NCBI GenBank assembly: GCA_947652115.1
Contig: OX393566.1
Coordinates: 18,899,095-18,963,094, forward strand
Source of the DNA: Blastomussa wellsi
Taxonomy: Eukaryota; Cnidaria; Anthozoa; Scleractinia; Plerogyridae
DNA: 64,000 bases
Reading direction: 5' to 3'
This document shows positions 1-11,017 of the stretch, piece after piece (position 1 is the first letter of the stretch; every line of letters begins with the position of its first letter). A model generated the notes under the pieces. The model searched no databases. It had not been told where the DNA came from and was given only the letters and a program-made list of their open reading frames with translations. The translations under genes and the position numbers were made by a program.

Positions 1-2305
1 GGTTTTCGCTCCAATTTTCATGCATCTTCTCTCTCTCATTCTAATCAATATCGTCGCCAAATTCAGTTTGCTCAAAATTCTTTTTCACGTAACATAATGA
101 GGATTACTATCAGAGCTATGTGCCAAAAACGCGATGACCTCGACAAACAAATTCTACATTGTCGCTCTGAACTGTCCAAAACCTGCCCAGCTATTTTAGT
201 ACAATCTATTCGCGCCAAAATTCAGGAGTTAAACTCTAAACTTTTTAACCATTTACACCAAATTAAGGCCCAAAAACTTCAACAATTAATAGGTCCTCAA
301 ATTACTTGTGACTCATCACTTGAAAACCTTAACACCGTGGTTACTATTCCAGAAAATCTTCCGCTCTCCGACTCAGAGAAATCCGTCCTCAGTAAGGGCT
401 TGAATTTTGTTCCTATATCCAAAAAACCGGACGAATTCTCAGTTAAGCAAGATGTTGAAAAATTCCTTCGCCGCGTTCAACTGAAAGCCTTTTTCCATGA
501 CAAAGAGTATGCTTCTAACACCTCGGACAAAGATACTTTCGAGACGCTTCAGACTCGAAAATCTAAGTGGACTCCCCCAGAGGGCCAGTTTGCCTCTTTA
601 GATTTTTTCATTAAAAAATGCCGTCATGAAATCAACAATCGTAATTTCAATCGTAACACCAAATTTTCCAACTTTTCTTCGGAAGAGAGGACGGCGCTAA
701 AAAACCTTAGTAAGCGCAAAGACATAATTATCAAAGCGGCCGACAAAGGCGGCGCTTTAGTTGTTTGGCGGGCCGACCTCTACCAAAAAGAAGCTTTGCG
801 GCAACTTTCTGACACCTCTTTTTATGCTAAAGTCGATAAAGATCTCACCTCCACTAACCAACCAATTGTCAAGAGCACTATTAACGACATTATAGTCAAA
901 CAAGAATTGCCGGCTACTGCTACCAATCTCATCATTACCACTCCCAGAACCTCGTGTATTTACTTTTTACCTAAAATTCACAAAGCTAACAACCCAGGTC
1001 GACCTATCGTCTCTGCCTGTAGTTGCCCTACCGAACTCATTTCCAGCTATTTAGACAAAATTATGGCACCTATTGTCAGATCTTTACCGTCATACGTACA
1101 GTCAACACGCACTTCAAATTTTTCGCGATTTCAATTTCCTGGGCGAAGACAAACTTATTTTCACTATGGATATTACATCTCTTTACACCGTCATCTCAAA
1201 TGGCGAAGGTCTTCTAGCCCTCAAACATTTTTTTGATTTACGCACTGTTAAGGAACCAAGCTCGGAAACATTACTCCGCCTGGCTGAGTTAGTGTTAACA
1301 CTCAACTGTTTTTCATTCGCGAACAATTATTACAAACAAATCAATGGCGTGGCCATGGGTACCAAAATGGGACCCAGCTACGCCAATCTTTTTGTAGGCT
1401 ACATTGAACACCAATTTCTCAATCAATACAACGGCCCAAAACCTGAACTCTACCGTCACTACATTGACGACTGTATTGGCGCTACCTCTTCTACCAGAGA
1501 GGATCTTAATCAATTTATAACCGCTGTTAATTCGTTTCATCCTGCCCTTAAATATACCTGGGAAATTTCCGATACTTCCTTAGCATTCCTGGATATCAAA
1601 GTTTCTATCGAAGGCAACAGTTTATGCACTAGTGTGCACTACAAACCCACAGATTCTCATAGCTATTTGTTGTATTCATCTTCACATCCATCACATGTCA
1701 AGAATTCCATTCCTTATTCTCAGTTTCTTAGACTTTGCCGTCTTTGTAGTGACGACTCTGATTTTTCCTTAAAATCAGAGGAAATGTGCAATTTCTTCGA
1801 CAAACGTGGCTATCCTGCTTCGGTGGTTCAAGCGGGCAATCATCGCGCCCAACAAATTGATCGACAGTCAGCACTTCAAACGTCACAGAGAGAAAACAAC
1901 GATGGAATTCCATTCACCCTCACATTTCACCCTCACAACCACGCAGTTAAATCCATCATTCTCAAAAACTTTAAATTTCTTCAAAATGATCCCGACACTG
2001 GTAGAATCTTTTCGCAACTTCCACCATTAATTTCATTTGAACGCGACAAAAACATAGGTAACTTTTTAGTCAGAAGCGCATTCCAAACTAGTGATCAACC
2101 CGGAATATTTAAATGTGCCCGCGCACGATGCAAAACATACTTTTTCATTCACAATGTTGGCAAAATATCAGGACCCAAGCGATCTATCAAAATCACTGAT
2201 CATTTCACCTGTACCTCAGCCAATGCCATCTACTGTATAACTCGCACACTTTGCAAAAAGTTATACATCGGCGAAACGTCGGAGCGAAACAAGGAATTAT
2301 ATTAG
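1..2305 (+). pseudogene. Penelope-like retroelement RT with truncated GIY-YIG domain, copy A
   Basis: The reading frame is open from the window edge; 97-1236 and 1073-2305 hold successive parts in two frames. The first part has the N-terminal region and the early RT block with YFLPKIHK and NNPGRPIVSACS (about 958-1025). The second has the rest of the RT: FTMDITSLYT, GVAMGTKMGPSYANLFVG and the catalytic YIDD near 1460, then LAFLDIKV. The frame break lies near 1100 and is shared with copy B. After the RT the protein enters a GIY-YIG endonuclease start (LYIGET near 2262-2277) and then stops after a short unrelated tail, so the nuclease is truncated. Copy A has R where copy B has C in the Cys motif before LYIG (position 2243). 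In this family RT and nuclease act together in target-primed retrotransposition. This copy cannot encode an intact enzyme. Confidence 0.93.
2278..2299. other. Inverted fragment of the PLE leader at the ORF break
   Basis: The bases directly after the codons for IGET match, with one mismatch in 22, the reverse complement of 41981-42002 in the leader of the downstream PLE. This marks the point where GIY-YIG coding sequence is joined to an inverted piece of the element's own leader. The same junction is in copy B at 44661-44682. Confidence 0.7.
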
Positions 2306-2747
2306 GACAGGCTGGTGCCTTTGCCTACTTCGGGAAGATGGACGTTCCCGTCCACCAGAGGCTGTGGTGATGTGTTATAACTAGCTATAATTATTTATTA
2401 TAACTATAACCAAACTATAATTAGATATGTAGATCCGATTATTATATTGCTATAGACTTTCCTCTGCATTTTAAAAAAATTGTGATGTTTTCCTATAGGG
2501 GTATTGGAAAGAACAGATAAAATAGGGGCCAAATTTATATATTGTTTTAATTAATAATTCTTAAAAAATATCAGTTCTTCAATGGGATTCAACCCAGTAA
2601 CCTCTGCGATACTGGAGTAATTTTGTAATAATTTTCAGTCCCAAGCTGGGTGGAAGGTTTCGTGCGTTCCACTTGGTGCTTGGCTACCTGCATGCTTCTG
2701 AGGTACGGTTGCAGCACTGTTGGGGCTAGGGACTATGAACGTCCCTA

Positions 2748-2859
2748 GTAGGGGTCATCGACCATTTAAGAGAGTAAACTACGAGCAAAGCTACGAAACG
2801 GCTTCTGGCCATTTGTTTTTCGTAAGTGTGCCCACTCGATGGATGACGTGGTGTGATTT
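2748..2859. repeat. Truncated copy of the dispersed repeat also found at 5931-6508
   Basis: It begins taggggtcatcgaccattta and ends at gatggatgacgtggtg, matching about 6405-6508. The first part also matches the DNA just outside both Polinton ends (27510-27560 inverted, 41250-41285). Confidence 0.75.
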
Positions 2860-2860
2860 T

Positions 2861-3112
2861 GTAATAATTCTTGAAAAACCATCAGAGCTTCAATGGGATT
2901 CAAACCCGTGGCCTCCGCGATACCGGAGCAATTTTGTAATAATTTTTGAAGAATTATCAGTCGAGAGTTTCAACGGGCTTAAAACCCGTGGCCTCTGAGA
3001 TTCTGGAGTATTGTTCTGAAAATTGTAGAAAAAGTTTTAGAGCTTCAATGGGATTCAAACCCGTGACCTCTGTGATACCAGAGCTAAGTAGCCACATTGG
3101 ACTAAGGCCATT
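2861..3112 (-). repeat. tRNA-like SINE fragments in antisense, tandem cluster 1
   Basis: Three to four units of about 70 bp carry gggattcaaacccgtg, which read on the minus strand is a B-box-like GGTTTGAATCC, followed by cctccgcgataccgga and then an AT-rich spacer with attttgtaataattt. The minus-strand order (ggtatc, gaggtc, gggtttgaatccc) matches the head of the SINE at 9808-9882, so these are amplified head fragments, not functional tRNAs. Confidence 0.7.
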
Positions 3113-3582
3113 TTTTTTCAGTCCCAAGCTGGGTGGAAGGTTTCGTGCATTCCACTTGGTGCTTGTCTACCTGCATGCTCCCGAGGTACGGTTGCAGCAC
3201 TGTTGGGGCTAGGGACTGTGCACCTGAATTGGAAACCCACCCCTTCTGCTATTGCACGTTGGTAACATGAGTACCATACGAGTCAACTCAGAAAGTCATG
3301 ATCTGAGAGGCAGAGAGGACTGGTTCTTGTTCCTCATGAGGTGGTACCTCCCTCAGAACGCCTTCAGGCTCTAACCCCCAGAGGACTGCCTGTATTCAAG
3401 CAGGGACTGTACATTATCTTTCTATTTTCTTTATTCAAGTCATATCTTATAAAAAAAGCAAACGGATTATATTGCTTAGTACAATACTTTAAACTTGTAA
3501 TGGGGCATGGGGTAGGACAGGCTGGCTCCTTTGCCTACTTCGGGAAGATTGACTTTCCCGCCCACCAGAGTCAGGGGTGATG

Positions 3583-3584
3583 TC

Positions 3585-3624
<40 letters not shown>

Positions 3625-3640
3625 TATAATAATAATAATA
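3583..3640. repeat. TAA microsatellite interrupted by a LINE end
   Basis: Uninterrupted TAA repeats end at the start of the inserted LINE fragment and resume after it at about 4178. The tract is 3 bp longer in copy B. Confidence 0.95.
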
Positions 3641-4177
3641 ACTACGCCTTTAGTGTTTGGAACCAATGGCGGAATGGGAAATGAGTGTCAGCGGTTCTTA
3701 AAGCATCTCGCGGACAAGATAGCTGAGAAAGATACTGAGCCTCATCATGTTGTAATCACTTGGCTCAGGACACAGATTTCGTTTGAACTCTTAAGATCGG
3801 TACATGCATGCGTTAGAGGTTCGCGAACGCCGTTTCGTAGCAAGATAGAGCAATCATTAGACTGTAAAATAAATGTAGCCAGTGCGGATATTTGAATTAC
3901 ACGGCTTATGTGCTTTTATACTTAGGGCGTTTTATGGACACTGGTTTAGCCGTCATTAGTATAATTCGATTGTTGATTTTAATATCTCGGTATCATGGGA
4001 TTTGCAATTTTATAGAATTTTGAACTTCTATTATCAATTATCTAATTTTTACTTCTTTTATGTAAGTAAGTTATTTTTGTTATTAGTATTATTACTTTAT
4101 ATAATAAATATTGTAATAAGTTCCACATGGATGCATGTAAGATTCGAGTTTTATTTCTCAATAAAGGTTGATTTTAA
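3641..4177 (+). mobile_element. 5'-truncated non-LTR retrotransposon inserted in TAA repeats, copy A
   Basis: The insert lies between two TAA tracts and is absent from the equivalent place in the unit at 7312-7455. It has a coding piece (3653-3895), an AT-rich 3' UTR, and a polyadenylation-type AATAAA at about 4161 followed by a tail that merges with TAA repeats. That is the form of a LINE 3' end. The clade cannot be told from so little protein. Confidence 0.65.
3653..3895 (+). pseudogene. C-terminal fragment of a retrotransposon ORF
   Basis: About 80 residues, starting FGTNGGMGNECQRFLKHLA and including ITWLRTQISFELLRS and CVRGSRTP. The GGMG block followed by a W-[ILM]-R-x2-[IL]-S-F-x-LLRS pattern and a CxRGSR end is what I recall at the C-terminus of reverse-transcriptase proteins in cnidarian retroelements. 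This rests on memory of the pattern, not a search. The frame opens inside the microsatellite, so the 5' end is missing. An identical copy lies at 46039-46281. Confidence 0.5.
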
Positions 4178-4403
4178 ATTATAATAATAATAATAATAAA
4201 TAATAACAACAATAACTAACTATAACACTATAACCAACTATAATTAACTATAACTAAACTATAATAAGATATGTAGATCCGATTATTATATCACTGTAGA
4301 TTTTCATCTGCACTTTAAAAAATATAGTCCTGTTTTCCTATACGGTCATCGAGAAGAAGAGATAAAATAGGGGCCAAATTTGTGTACTGTTTTAATTAAT
4401 AAT

Positions 4404-4800
4404 TCTAAAAAACTATCAGAGCTTCAACGGGATTCAAGCCCGTGGCATCCGTGATTCTGTAGCAATTTTCTAATAATTTTAGAAAAATGAATCAGAGTTT
4501 AAATGGGATACAAACTCGTGACCTCTGCTATACCGGAGCGATTTTGTAATAATACTTGAAAAATCATCAGAACTTCGACAGGATTCAAACCTGTGGCCTC
4601 CGTGATTGCAGAACAATTTCTAATAATTTTAGAAAAAGGAAACGGAGTTTCAACAGGATTCAAACCCGTGACCTCCGCGATACCATGGCCTCCGAGATTC
4701 CGGTTTATTTTTCTAAAAATGTTAGAAAAAGTTTTAGAGCTTAGACAGGATTCAAACCTGTGACCTCCGAGATACCGGAACTAAGTAACCAGTAACTAAG
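4404..4800 (-). repeat. tRNA-like SINE fragments in antisense, tandem cluster 2
   Basis: About five degenerate units, each with the gggattcaa-cccgtg core (ggattcaaacctgtg, gatacaaactcgtg and so on) and an attttctaataattttagaaaa spacer, directly precede the conserved block at 4816. Confidence 0.7.
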
Positions 4801-5280
4801 GCCAATTATTTTTCAGTCCCAAGCTGGGTGGAAGGTTTCGTGCGTTCCACTTGGTGCTTGTCTACCTGCATGCTCCCGAGGTACGGTTGCAGCACTGTTG
4901 GGGCTAGGGACTGTGCACCTGAATTGGAAACCCACCCTTTCTGCTATTGCACGTTGGTAACACGAGTACCGTACGAGTCAATTCAGAAAGTCATGTGATC
5001 TGAGAGGCAGAGAGGACTGGTTCTTGTTCCTTATGAGGTGGTACTTCCCTCAGAACGCCTTCAGGCTCTAACCCCCAGAGGACTGCCTGTATTCAAGTGG
5101 GGACTGTACATTATCATTCTATTTTCTTTATTCAAGCCATATCTTATAAAAAAGCAAACAGAGTGTATTGCTTAGTACAATACTTTAAACTTTTAATGGG
5201 GCATGGGGTAGGACACGCTGGTTCCTTTGCCTACTTCGGGAAGATGGACGTTCCCGCCCACCAGAGTCTGGGGTGATGTC

Positions 5281-5395
<115 letters not shown>

Positions 5396-5592
5396 CACTT
5401 TATTCAATTATCTATAATAGTATTTACAATCTTAAAATAATTAATTAATAATAACTAACCCTAAGAACAATAACAGCAATAAATTTTTTTTTTTTCAAAA
5501 GCAAAATCTATTAGAGTCAACATTTTTCCGAAAGGTTCTCTAGTTCGCATAAAATACAGGCAGGAATGTCACATCAAAGAAAACATAATAAT
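5396..5592 (-). mobile_element. Antisense LINE 3' end, copy A
   Basis: Read on the minus strand it ends with AATAAAGTGATTATTATT, i.e. a poly(A) signal followed directly by a TTA microsatellite tail. It is a short 5'-truncated fragment without coding sequence and lies in opposite orientation to the LINE at 3641-4177. Confidence 0.5.
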
Positions 5593-5930
5593 AATAATAA
5601 TAATAAGTAGAAGAAGAAGAAGAATAGTAATAAAAATAACTATAACTATAACTAACTATAATTAATTATAACTATAACTAAACTGTAATAAGATATGCAG
5701 ATTCGATTATTATATTGCTAGACATTTTCATGTGCATTTCAAAAAATAGTCATGTTTTCCTATAGGGTCATCGGAAAGAAGAGATAAAATAGGGGCCAAA
5801 TTTATATATTATTTTAAGTAATAATTCTTAAAAAATATCAGAGCTTAAACAGGATTCAAACCCGTGGCCTCCACGATTCCGGAGCAATTTTCTAATAATT
5901 TTAGAAAAATGAATCAGTGTTTAAGGACGT

Positions 5931-6508
5931 TTGCGCAAAAATTTTCTACCATTGATTTTTTTCTTGAACTATCACCACTGTCAGATAATGAGTAACTGAT
6001 GAGAGAAATGCAAAATGCAAAAATTGGGGGTCACCGTCTTCGTTTTGGAGATAATATGCCCAGAAAAACACCCTAAATCTGAAAACTTGCACTTCGTTAG
6101 CGGATACGGCTACAGTATCTGTAACCACAAAAATATTGCAAATAAATCTTTAAAATGAACATATCTCTGTCAAATGTTGTTTAAATGGACCCAGAAAGGG
6201 AATTTTCAGTTGGTGTGGTTCCTTAAAGAAAAAAATTGCATTTATCGACAACATTTCCACTCGCCTAACAGCCGCAAGATGGCAGGATTCTATGTCCTGT
6301 GGGTAGAAAACTTCAAAATTTTTAAACTTCCCACGTTGATTTTTGTTCATTGTAAGACAATCTGCTGAGAATTGTAAATAAAATCAGTTCATGGAAAAAA
6401 AGTAGGGGTCACCGACCATTTAAGAGAGTAAACTACGAGCAAAGCTACGAAACGGCTTCTGGCCATTTGTTTTTCGTAAGTGTGCCCACTCGATGGATGA
6501 CGTGGTGT
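5931..6508. repeat. Dispersed repeat, probably a non-autonomous DNA element, copy A
   Basis: It starts aaggacgtttgcgcaaaaat and ends gatggatgacgtggtg, and interrupts a tRNA-like cluster: the flanking spacer sequence resumes at 6509. Its right part occurs truncated at 2748-2859. About 60 bp around 6371-6430 match the sequence immediately outside both Polinton hairpins. I see no long ORF; the 60-66 residue frames are chance. Confidence 0.55.
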
Positions 6509-6529
6509 GATTTTGTAATAATTCTTGAA

Positions 6530-6835
6530 AAACCATCAGAGCTTCAATGGGATTCAAACCCGTGGCCTCCGTGATTCCGGAGCAGTTTTATAATAATTTT
6601 AGGAAAAGGAATCAGTTTCATCGGGATTTAAACCCATGACCTCCGCGATACCGGAGCAATTTTGTAATAATTTTTGAAGAATTATCAGTCGAGAGTTTCA
6701 ATGGGCTTAAAACCCGTGGCCTCTGAGATTCTGGAGTATTGTTCTGAAAATTGTAGAAAAAGTTTTAGAGCTTCAATGGGATTCAAACCCGTGACCTCTG
6801 TGATACCAGAGCTAAGTAGCCACATTGGACTAAGG
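6530..6835 (-). repeat. tRNA-like SINE fragments in antisense, tandem cluster 3
   Basis: Four units with the gattcaaacccgtg core. The last, at about 6775-6835, is the longest and on the minus strand keeps GGCTACTTAGCTCTGGTATC, resembling a degenerate A-box region. Confidence 0.7.
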
Positions 6836-7311
6836 CCATTTTTTTTCAGTCCCAAGCTGGGTGGAAGGTTTCGTGCATTCCACTTGGTGCTTGTCTACCT
6901 GCATGCTCCCGAGGTACGGTTGCAGCACTGTTGGGGCTAGGGACTGTGCACCTGAATTGGAAACCCACCCCTTCTGCTATTGCACGTTGGTAACACGAGT
7001 ACCATACGAGTCAACTCAGAAAGTCATGATCTGAGAGGCAGAGAGGACTGGTTCTTGTTCCTCATGAGGTGGTACCTCCCTCAGAACGCCTTCAGGCTCT
7101 AACCCCCAGAGGACTGCCTGTATTCAAGCAGGGACTGTACATTATCTTTCTATTTTCTTTATTCAAGTCATATCTTATAAAAAAAGCAAACGGATTATAT
7201 TGCTTAGTACAATACTTTAAACTTGTAATGGGGCATGGGGTAGGACAGGCTGGCTCCTTTGCCTACTTCGGGAAGATTGACTTTCCCGCCCACCACAGTC
7301 AGGGGTGATGT

Positions 7312-7460
<149 letters not shown>

Positions 7461-7674
7461 TAATAACAACAATAATTAACTATAACACTATAACCAACTA
7501 TAATTAACTATGACTAAACTATAATAAGATATGTAGATCCGATTATTATATCACTGTAGATTTTCATCTGCACTTTAAAAAAATATAGTCCTGTTTTCCT
7601 ATACGGTCATCGGAAAGAAGAGATAAAATAGGGGCCAAATTTGTGTACTGTTTTAATTAATAATTCTAAAAAAC

Positions 7675-7885
7675 TATCAGAGCTTCAACGGGATTCAAGC
7701 CTGTGGCATCCGCGATTCTGTAGTAATTTTCTAATAATTTTAGAAAAATGAATCAGAGTTTAAAGGGGATGCAAACTCGTGACCTCTGCTATACCGGAGC
7801 GATTTTTTAATAATACTTGAAAAATCATCAGAACTTCGACAGGATTCAAACCTGTGGCCTCCGTGATTGCAGAACAATTTCTAAT
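7675..7885 (-). repeat. tRNA-like SINE fragments in antisense, tandem cluster 4
   Basis: Three units with gattcaagcctgtg, gatgcaaactcgtg and gattcaaacctgtg cores. The cluster ends abruptly where the gag fragment begins at 7891. Confidence 0.65.
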
Positions 7886-7890
7886 AATAG

Positions 7891-8302
7891 GGTCCGCTAC
7901 TGGGAAAGCTTTTCGGTATTTCTTGTGAATTGTTCCCATCAATACATCCAGTGGCTCGTCAATTTCGCGCACAATACGCGTAAGTCCGTAAGGTCTGTCG
8001 AATGTTCGCCGACTGTCTTCCTTTCTCCGAACTCCGTACTGAATTTTTCTTTGAACGTTTTCCAATCTTATATTCTTATTTATCCGTAGATTCAATGGTC
8101 TCTGAACAGGGGCTTGTGCAATTAACTGAGTTTCGGTCCAAGTTTTGGCTTTCTTTAATTTCTCCAGTTGTCGGAGCCATTGTTTGGGGTCTGTTGATCC
8201 ATCGTAAGTCGAAAGAACGATTTTCAGGCCGTCTGTTCCATTCGCAGACGTTCTGGAACTCTGAGAGCTGACCGGTTCTGAACCTTCTCCTTCACTCGGC
8301 AT
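7891..8302 (-). pseudogene. N-terminal gag-like fragment of an LTR retrotransposon, copy A
   Basis: The minus-strand ATG at 8300-8302 opens a frame starting MPSEGEGSEPVSS and containing YDGSTDPKQWLRQLEKL, a gag-like pattern. The frame reads on into the tRNA-like repeat to 7760, so the element is truncated at 7891. Just upstream on the minus strand lie an 18 nt primer-site-like sequence and then a possible LTR, which is why I read it as the start of an LTR element. The middle of the protein is not gag-like and may be rearranged. Copy B is at 50247-50658. Confidence 0.55.
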
Positions 8303-8323
8303 TTTATCCCGCCGCTACCACCA

Positions 8324-8452
8324 GTGTAACGAATCTAAACGAGCTTTACTTTGTCTTAAACATCACAACTAAAAATGCCACTCGGTCCGCCATGTGCTCT
8401 ACTGTTCGATCCACTGCGCATGCACGCTTGATACTAGTTTCCAGTCTCTACA
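8324..8452 (-). repeat. Putative solo 5' LTR of the gag fragment's element, copy A
   Basis: It is bounded by tgta and taca (inverted TG..CA ends), 129 bp long, and directly followed on the minus strand by tggtggtagcggcgggat (8305-8322), a primer-site-like stretch whose complement ends in CCA, then the gag ATG. The second LTR is absent, so the call rests on end structure only. Copy B is 50680-50808. Confidence 0.45.
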
Positions 8453-8745
8453 GATAGTTATTATGTTGGGTTTGCATTTCTTTTATAGATTTCCTTTTCA
8501 AGAAATATAAAATACCCCAGCAATGTTCCTTATTAATTTACATGTGCAATTATTATTCTATGACATTACTTTTTATAAAACAAAATCATATTTAAATAGC
8601 TGTAGTGTAAGCACTTTTATTTGACTTTGTCATTGATCCTGGGAGGGGTATTCAGGGAGTGGAGGGGCAATTTATCTGGTCCAGGTTTTGTCCTCTCTTT
8701 ATTTTATCATGATATAATGCTTTCTACATATTTGTGCAATTACTT

Positions 8746-9137
8746 AAAGGGATACTGTCACGGTCATTTCTCAGCTTTCTTGTTTAGTAAAATGGCCACA
8801 AAATTATGATCAAGTTCTTTCATCCATACAGGAAATGTTCCTAGAACATAAAGAGACGGATATCAAGCAAATTGTTTGAAGAAGAGGGTGACCATAAACA
8901 GCTTTCTGCAATTTTTTCCGAATCACAAGTTCAGAACTTGAAAAAGTCAGCCTGACGTTTTCAAGTTGAGACCTTATGCGCCTGATGGCATAACAGTGAT
9001 ATCACTCCATATTTGGCTTCAGTGCACTGGCATAATAATTTGAACAAAACGTGACCACTGTTTGTAGTTTTCCAATGGCGCAAACACGTTTTTGGGCTGT
9101 TAAATTTTTGAATTTATACTCGTGACAGTGTCCCTTA
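8746..9137. mobile_element. MITE with TIRs, copy A
   Basis: The termini aagggatactgtcacg (left) and cgtgacagtgtccctt (right) are inverted repeats with one mismatch, about 390 bp apart, and the interior does not code. The target duplication is unclear (TA-like bases at both ends). Copy B (51102-51493) has a G to A change in the left end at 51107. Confidence 0.7.
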
Positions 9138-9640
9138 GCATGTACAGCAAATTTTACTGTATGCTGCAGTTAGTGGAGGTTCCTTAAACGTAGACTGTAG
9201 CTTGCTTCTACACACATAAATATGTTGGTTTGATTATCTTAAAGCTGCACTGTACAGTGTATTCAGGTTTTGTACTGGATAATTATTTATTTGACCACAG
9301 CTGTTTGTATTCAGTGGATAAGTATTGGCAGCAAACTGCTATTCACTGGATAGTGACTTTTCCGGTGGATAGCATTATTCACTCTTTGAACAATCATGGC
9401 ATGTTGGAAAGAATTAATCCATCCTTTGCTTAACAAGTAACAGAACAGATACTCTAGACACCTTTTGATTCAAGAATGAGGAAGACTATAGACCCTAGGC
9501 AAATATGGCTGCCGTTATATTCTGTCCCTACAAAAAAACGTTTGTAAAGAGAATTAATTGCTTTGCCTTAAAGATTAAGTCAAAGTGAATGTATGGAGTT
9601 TTGAGGCTATACTTCTGACTTATGGAAAGCCACAGGAAGA
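9138..9640. other. No recognisable feature
   Basis: AT-rich single-copy-looking DNA with one chance ORF of 67 codons (9230-9433, non-ATG start). I see no repeat ends, RNA gene or coding signature. Confidence 0.5.
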
Positions 9641-9649
9641 TTTATATTG

Positions 9650-9722
9650 TTTGAACTGCGGATAAAGATGAAAGTTAAGAGTGATCATCCTTCACTTTTA
9701 TCAACATCCGCAGTTCAAATAT
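9650..9722. repeat. Short inverted repeat next to the SINE
   Basis: tttgaactgcggat and atccgcagttcaaa form a hairpin with a 45 bp loop. It is the 5' neighbour of the SINE head and may belong to it. Confidence 0.6.
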
Positions 9723-9807
9723 GAATTATTTCATATATACTACACATCATGTCACTCCTCACGGGCAAATATGAACTCAATAAATTGAGCTCTCTCCCAA
9801 TATGTGG

Positions 9808-9965
9808 CTTCATAGCTCGGTTGGTAGAGCATCACACCGGTATCGCGGAGGTCTCGGGTGCGAATCCTGTTGAAGTCCTGCTTTTTTCAGGCTTCTTCTT
9901 TCCAATTGCTTAAATTGGAAATTAACTGCGATGATCACTCTTCACTTTCGAGATTTATATTGCAA
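9808..9965 (+). mobile_element. tRNA-derived SINE, copy A
   Basis: The head gcttcatagctcggttggtagagc carries an A box (TAGCTCGGTTGG), and ggtgcgaatcc is a B box, spaced as in a tRNA gene. After it come a run of T, the hairpin-forming tcaggcttc stretch and a tail with aattgcttaaattgg. The head is the likely source of the antisense tRNA-like clusters at 2861-7885. It is not a functional tRNA: the acceptor stem does not pair. Copy B is 52164-52321. Confidence 0.75.
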
Positions 9966-10138
9966 AAAACATGAAAACAAGGCTAGGAAGGCTAGGGTAG
10001 CTTTTTGCATACAACTACATCTTATTTCACAATGGCTACCTTCTTAATATTCTTTTGCTTAGCCCTTCTTGCCTCGTTTTTAAAGTGCCTATGAAATGAA
10101 AAAAAACGAGCTATTGAAAAATAAGCTTATTTGAAAGG

Positions 10139-10584
10139 CTTTTACAGTGCGGCTACTATAACCGGGGTCACCCAGACAAAGTTAACCAATCACAAAGCAG
10201 AACAGAAACAATAGATTTCAGCATTTTTTTTAACTTCAGCCAATGAAATGTCGAGTACAGAACAATGAAATTTCAACTTGTTCGTTCGCCACGAAAACAG
10301 ATCGATAAAAATTTTGGCCGTGTGTCGTTGAGTTTTCAATTGATTTCGATTGTATCCCTTTTGAACTTGAGTAGCTGTGACAGCAACATTTGGAAGGTAA
10401 ATATTAGCGATGTTTTTGAAAGGGAAGTTCAAAACAGGGAAAGCAACGACCGTACCGTTTGTCTCAACTGTGCGTGGCGGAGTTCGCTGGCGGCAATTTC
10501 AAGTTTTCTCTTCGGCATCAACTGGAGTTATTGGAAAAATTTGGAAAATAAATACACGTGATGCTAGCGAGGGAAGACTTTCTG
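10139..10584 (+). repeat. Left arm of a ~450 bp inverted repeat pair, copy A
   Basis: It begins cttttacagtgcggctact and ends gggaagactttctg, and matches the reverse complement of 20948-21401 with visible divergence (perhaps 90%). It could be a terminal inverted repeat of an 11.3 kb composite or one of two inverted MITEs. The ORFs inside (10190-10634) lack coding character. Copy B is 52495-52940. Confidence 0.8.
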
Positions 10585-11017
10585 CACTGCATAATCTACC
10601 AGTGAAAGCTAAGATTCCAGCTTGTTTTGTTTGAGTAAATAACAATAAAATTTTAATTTGTTCACTCGTGAAGTCCGTGAAGCTTAATGAATTTCATTCG
10701 TCATGAAAGTTTGCAAGAATCGATGTCAATCTCTGTGAAAGCAGTGAACGCGACGATTTTTCGTTTAATTTGGCAAGTTGTGTGGCGGAATTTGATTCTT
10801 GGAAAAAAAAATAACCGCCGGCCGTTTCAGTATTTTCTTGCAAATGTAACAAGGCAGGACACAGGGCGAATTCCTAACAGGAAAATCCGGGTTTTGTTTT
10901 CAACACGGACTAGCATACAAGTGAAATTTCTCTCTTAACTTTTCATTCCGAAATAAATTCCTACACATTTATATAGTTTTATCAATCCAGGAACTTCTAC
11001 TCGACAAATTATCATTA
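10585..11017. other. No recognisable feature between inverted repeat and BEL remnant
   Basis: No second LTR matching 20070-20947 was found here by eye, although a BEL 3' LTR would be expected on this side. Confidence 0.5.

Noticed and set aside
2946..3580. 88- and 79-residue ORFs that recur at 6674, 7069, 45329, 45724, 49051 and 49446
   Set aside because: They follow the repeat units, consist of antisense tRNA-like and block sequence, and show no coding constraint.
9808..9882. A genuine tRNA gene
   Set aside because: A and B boxes are present, but the acceptor stem does not pair and a SINE body follows.
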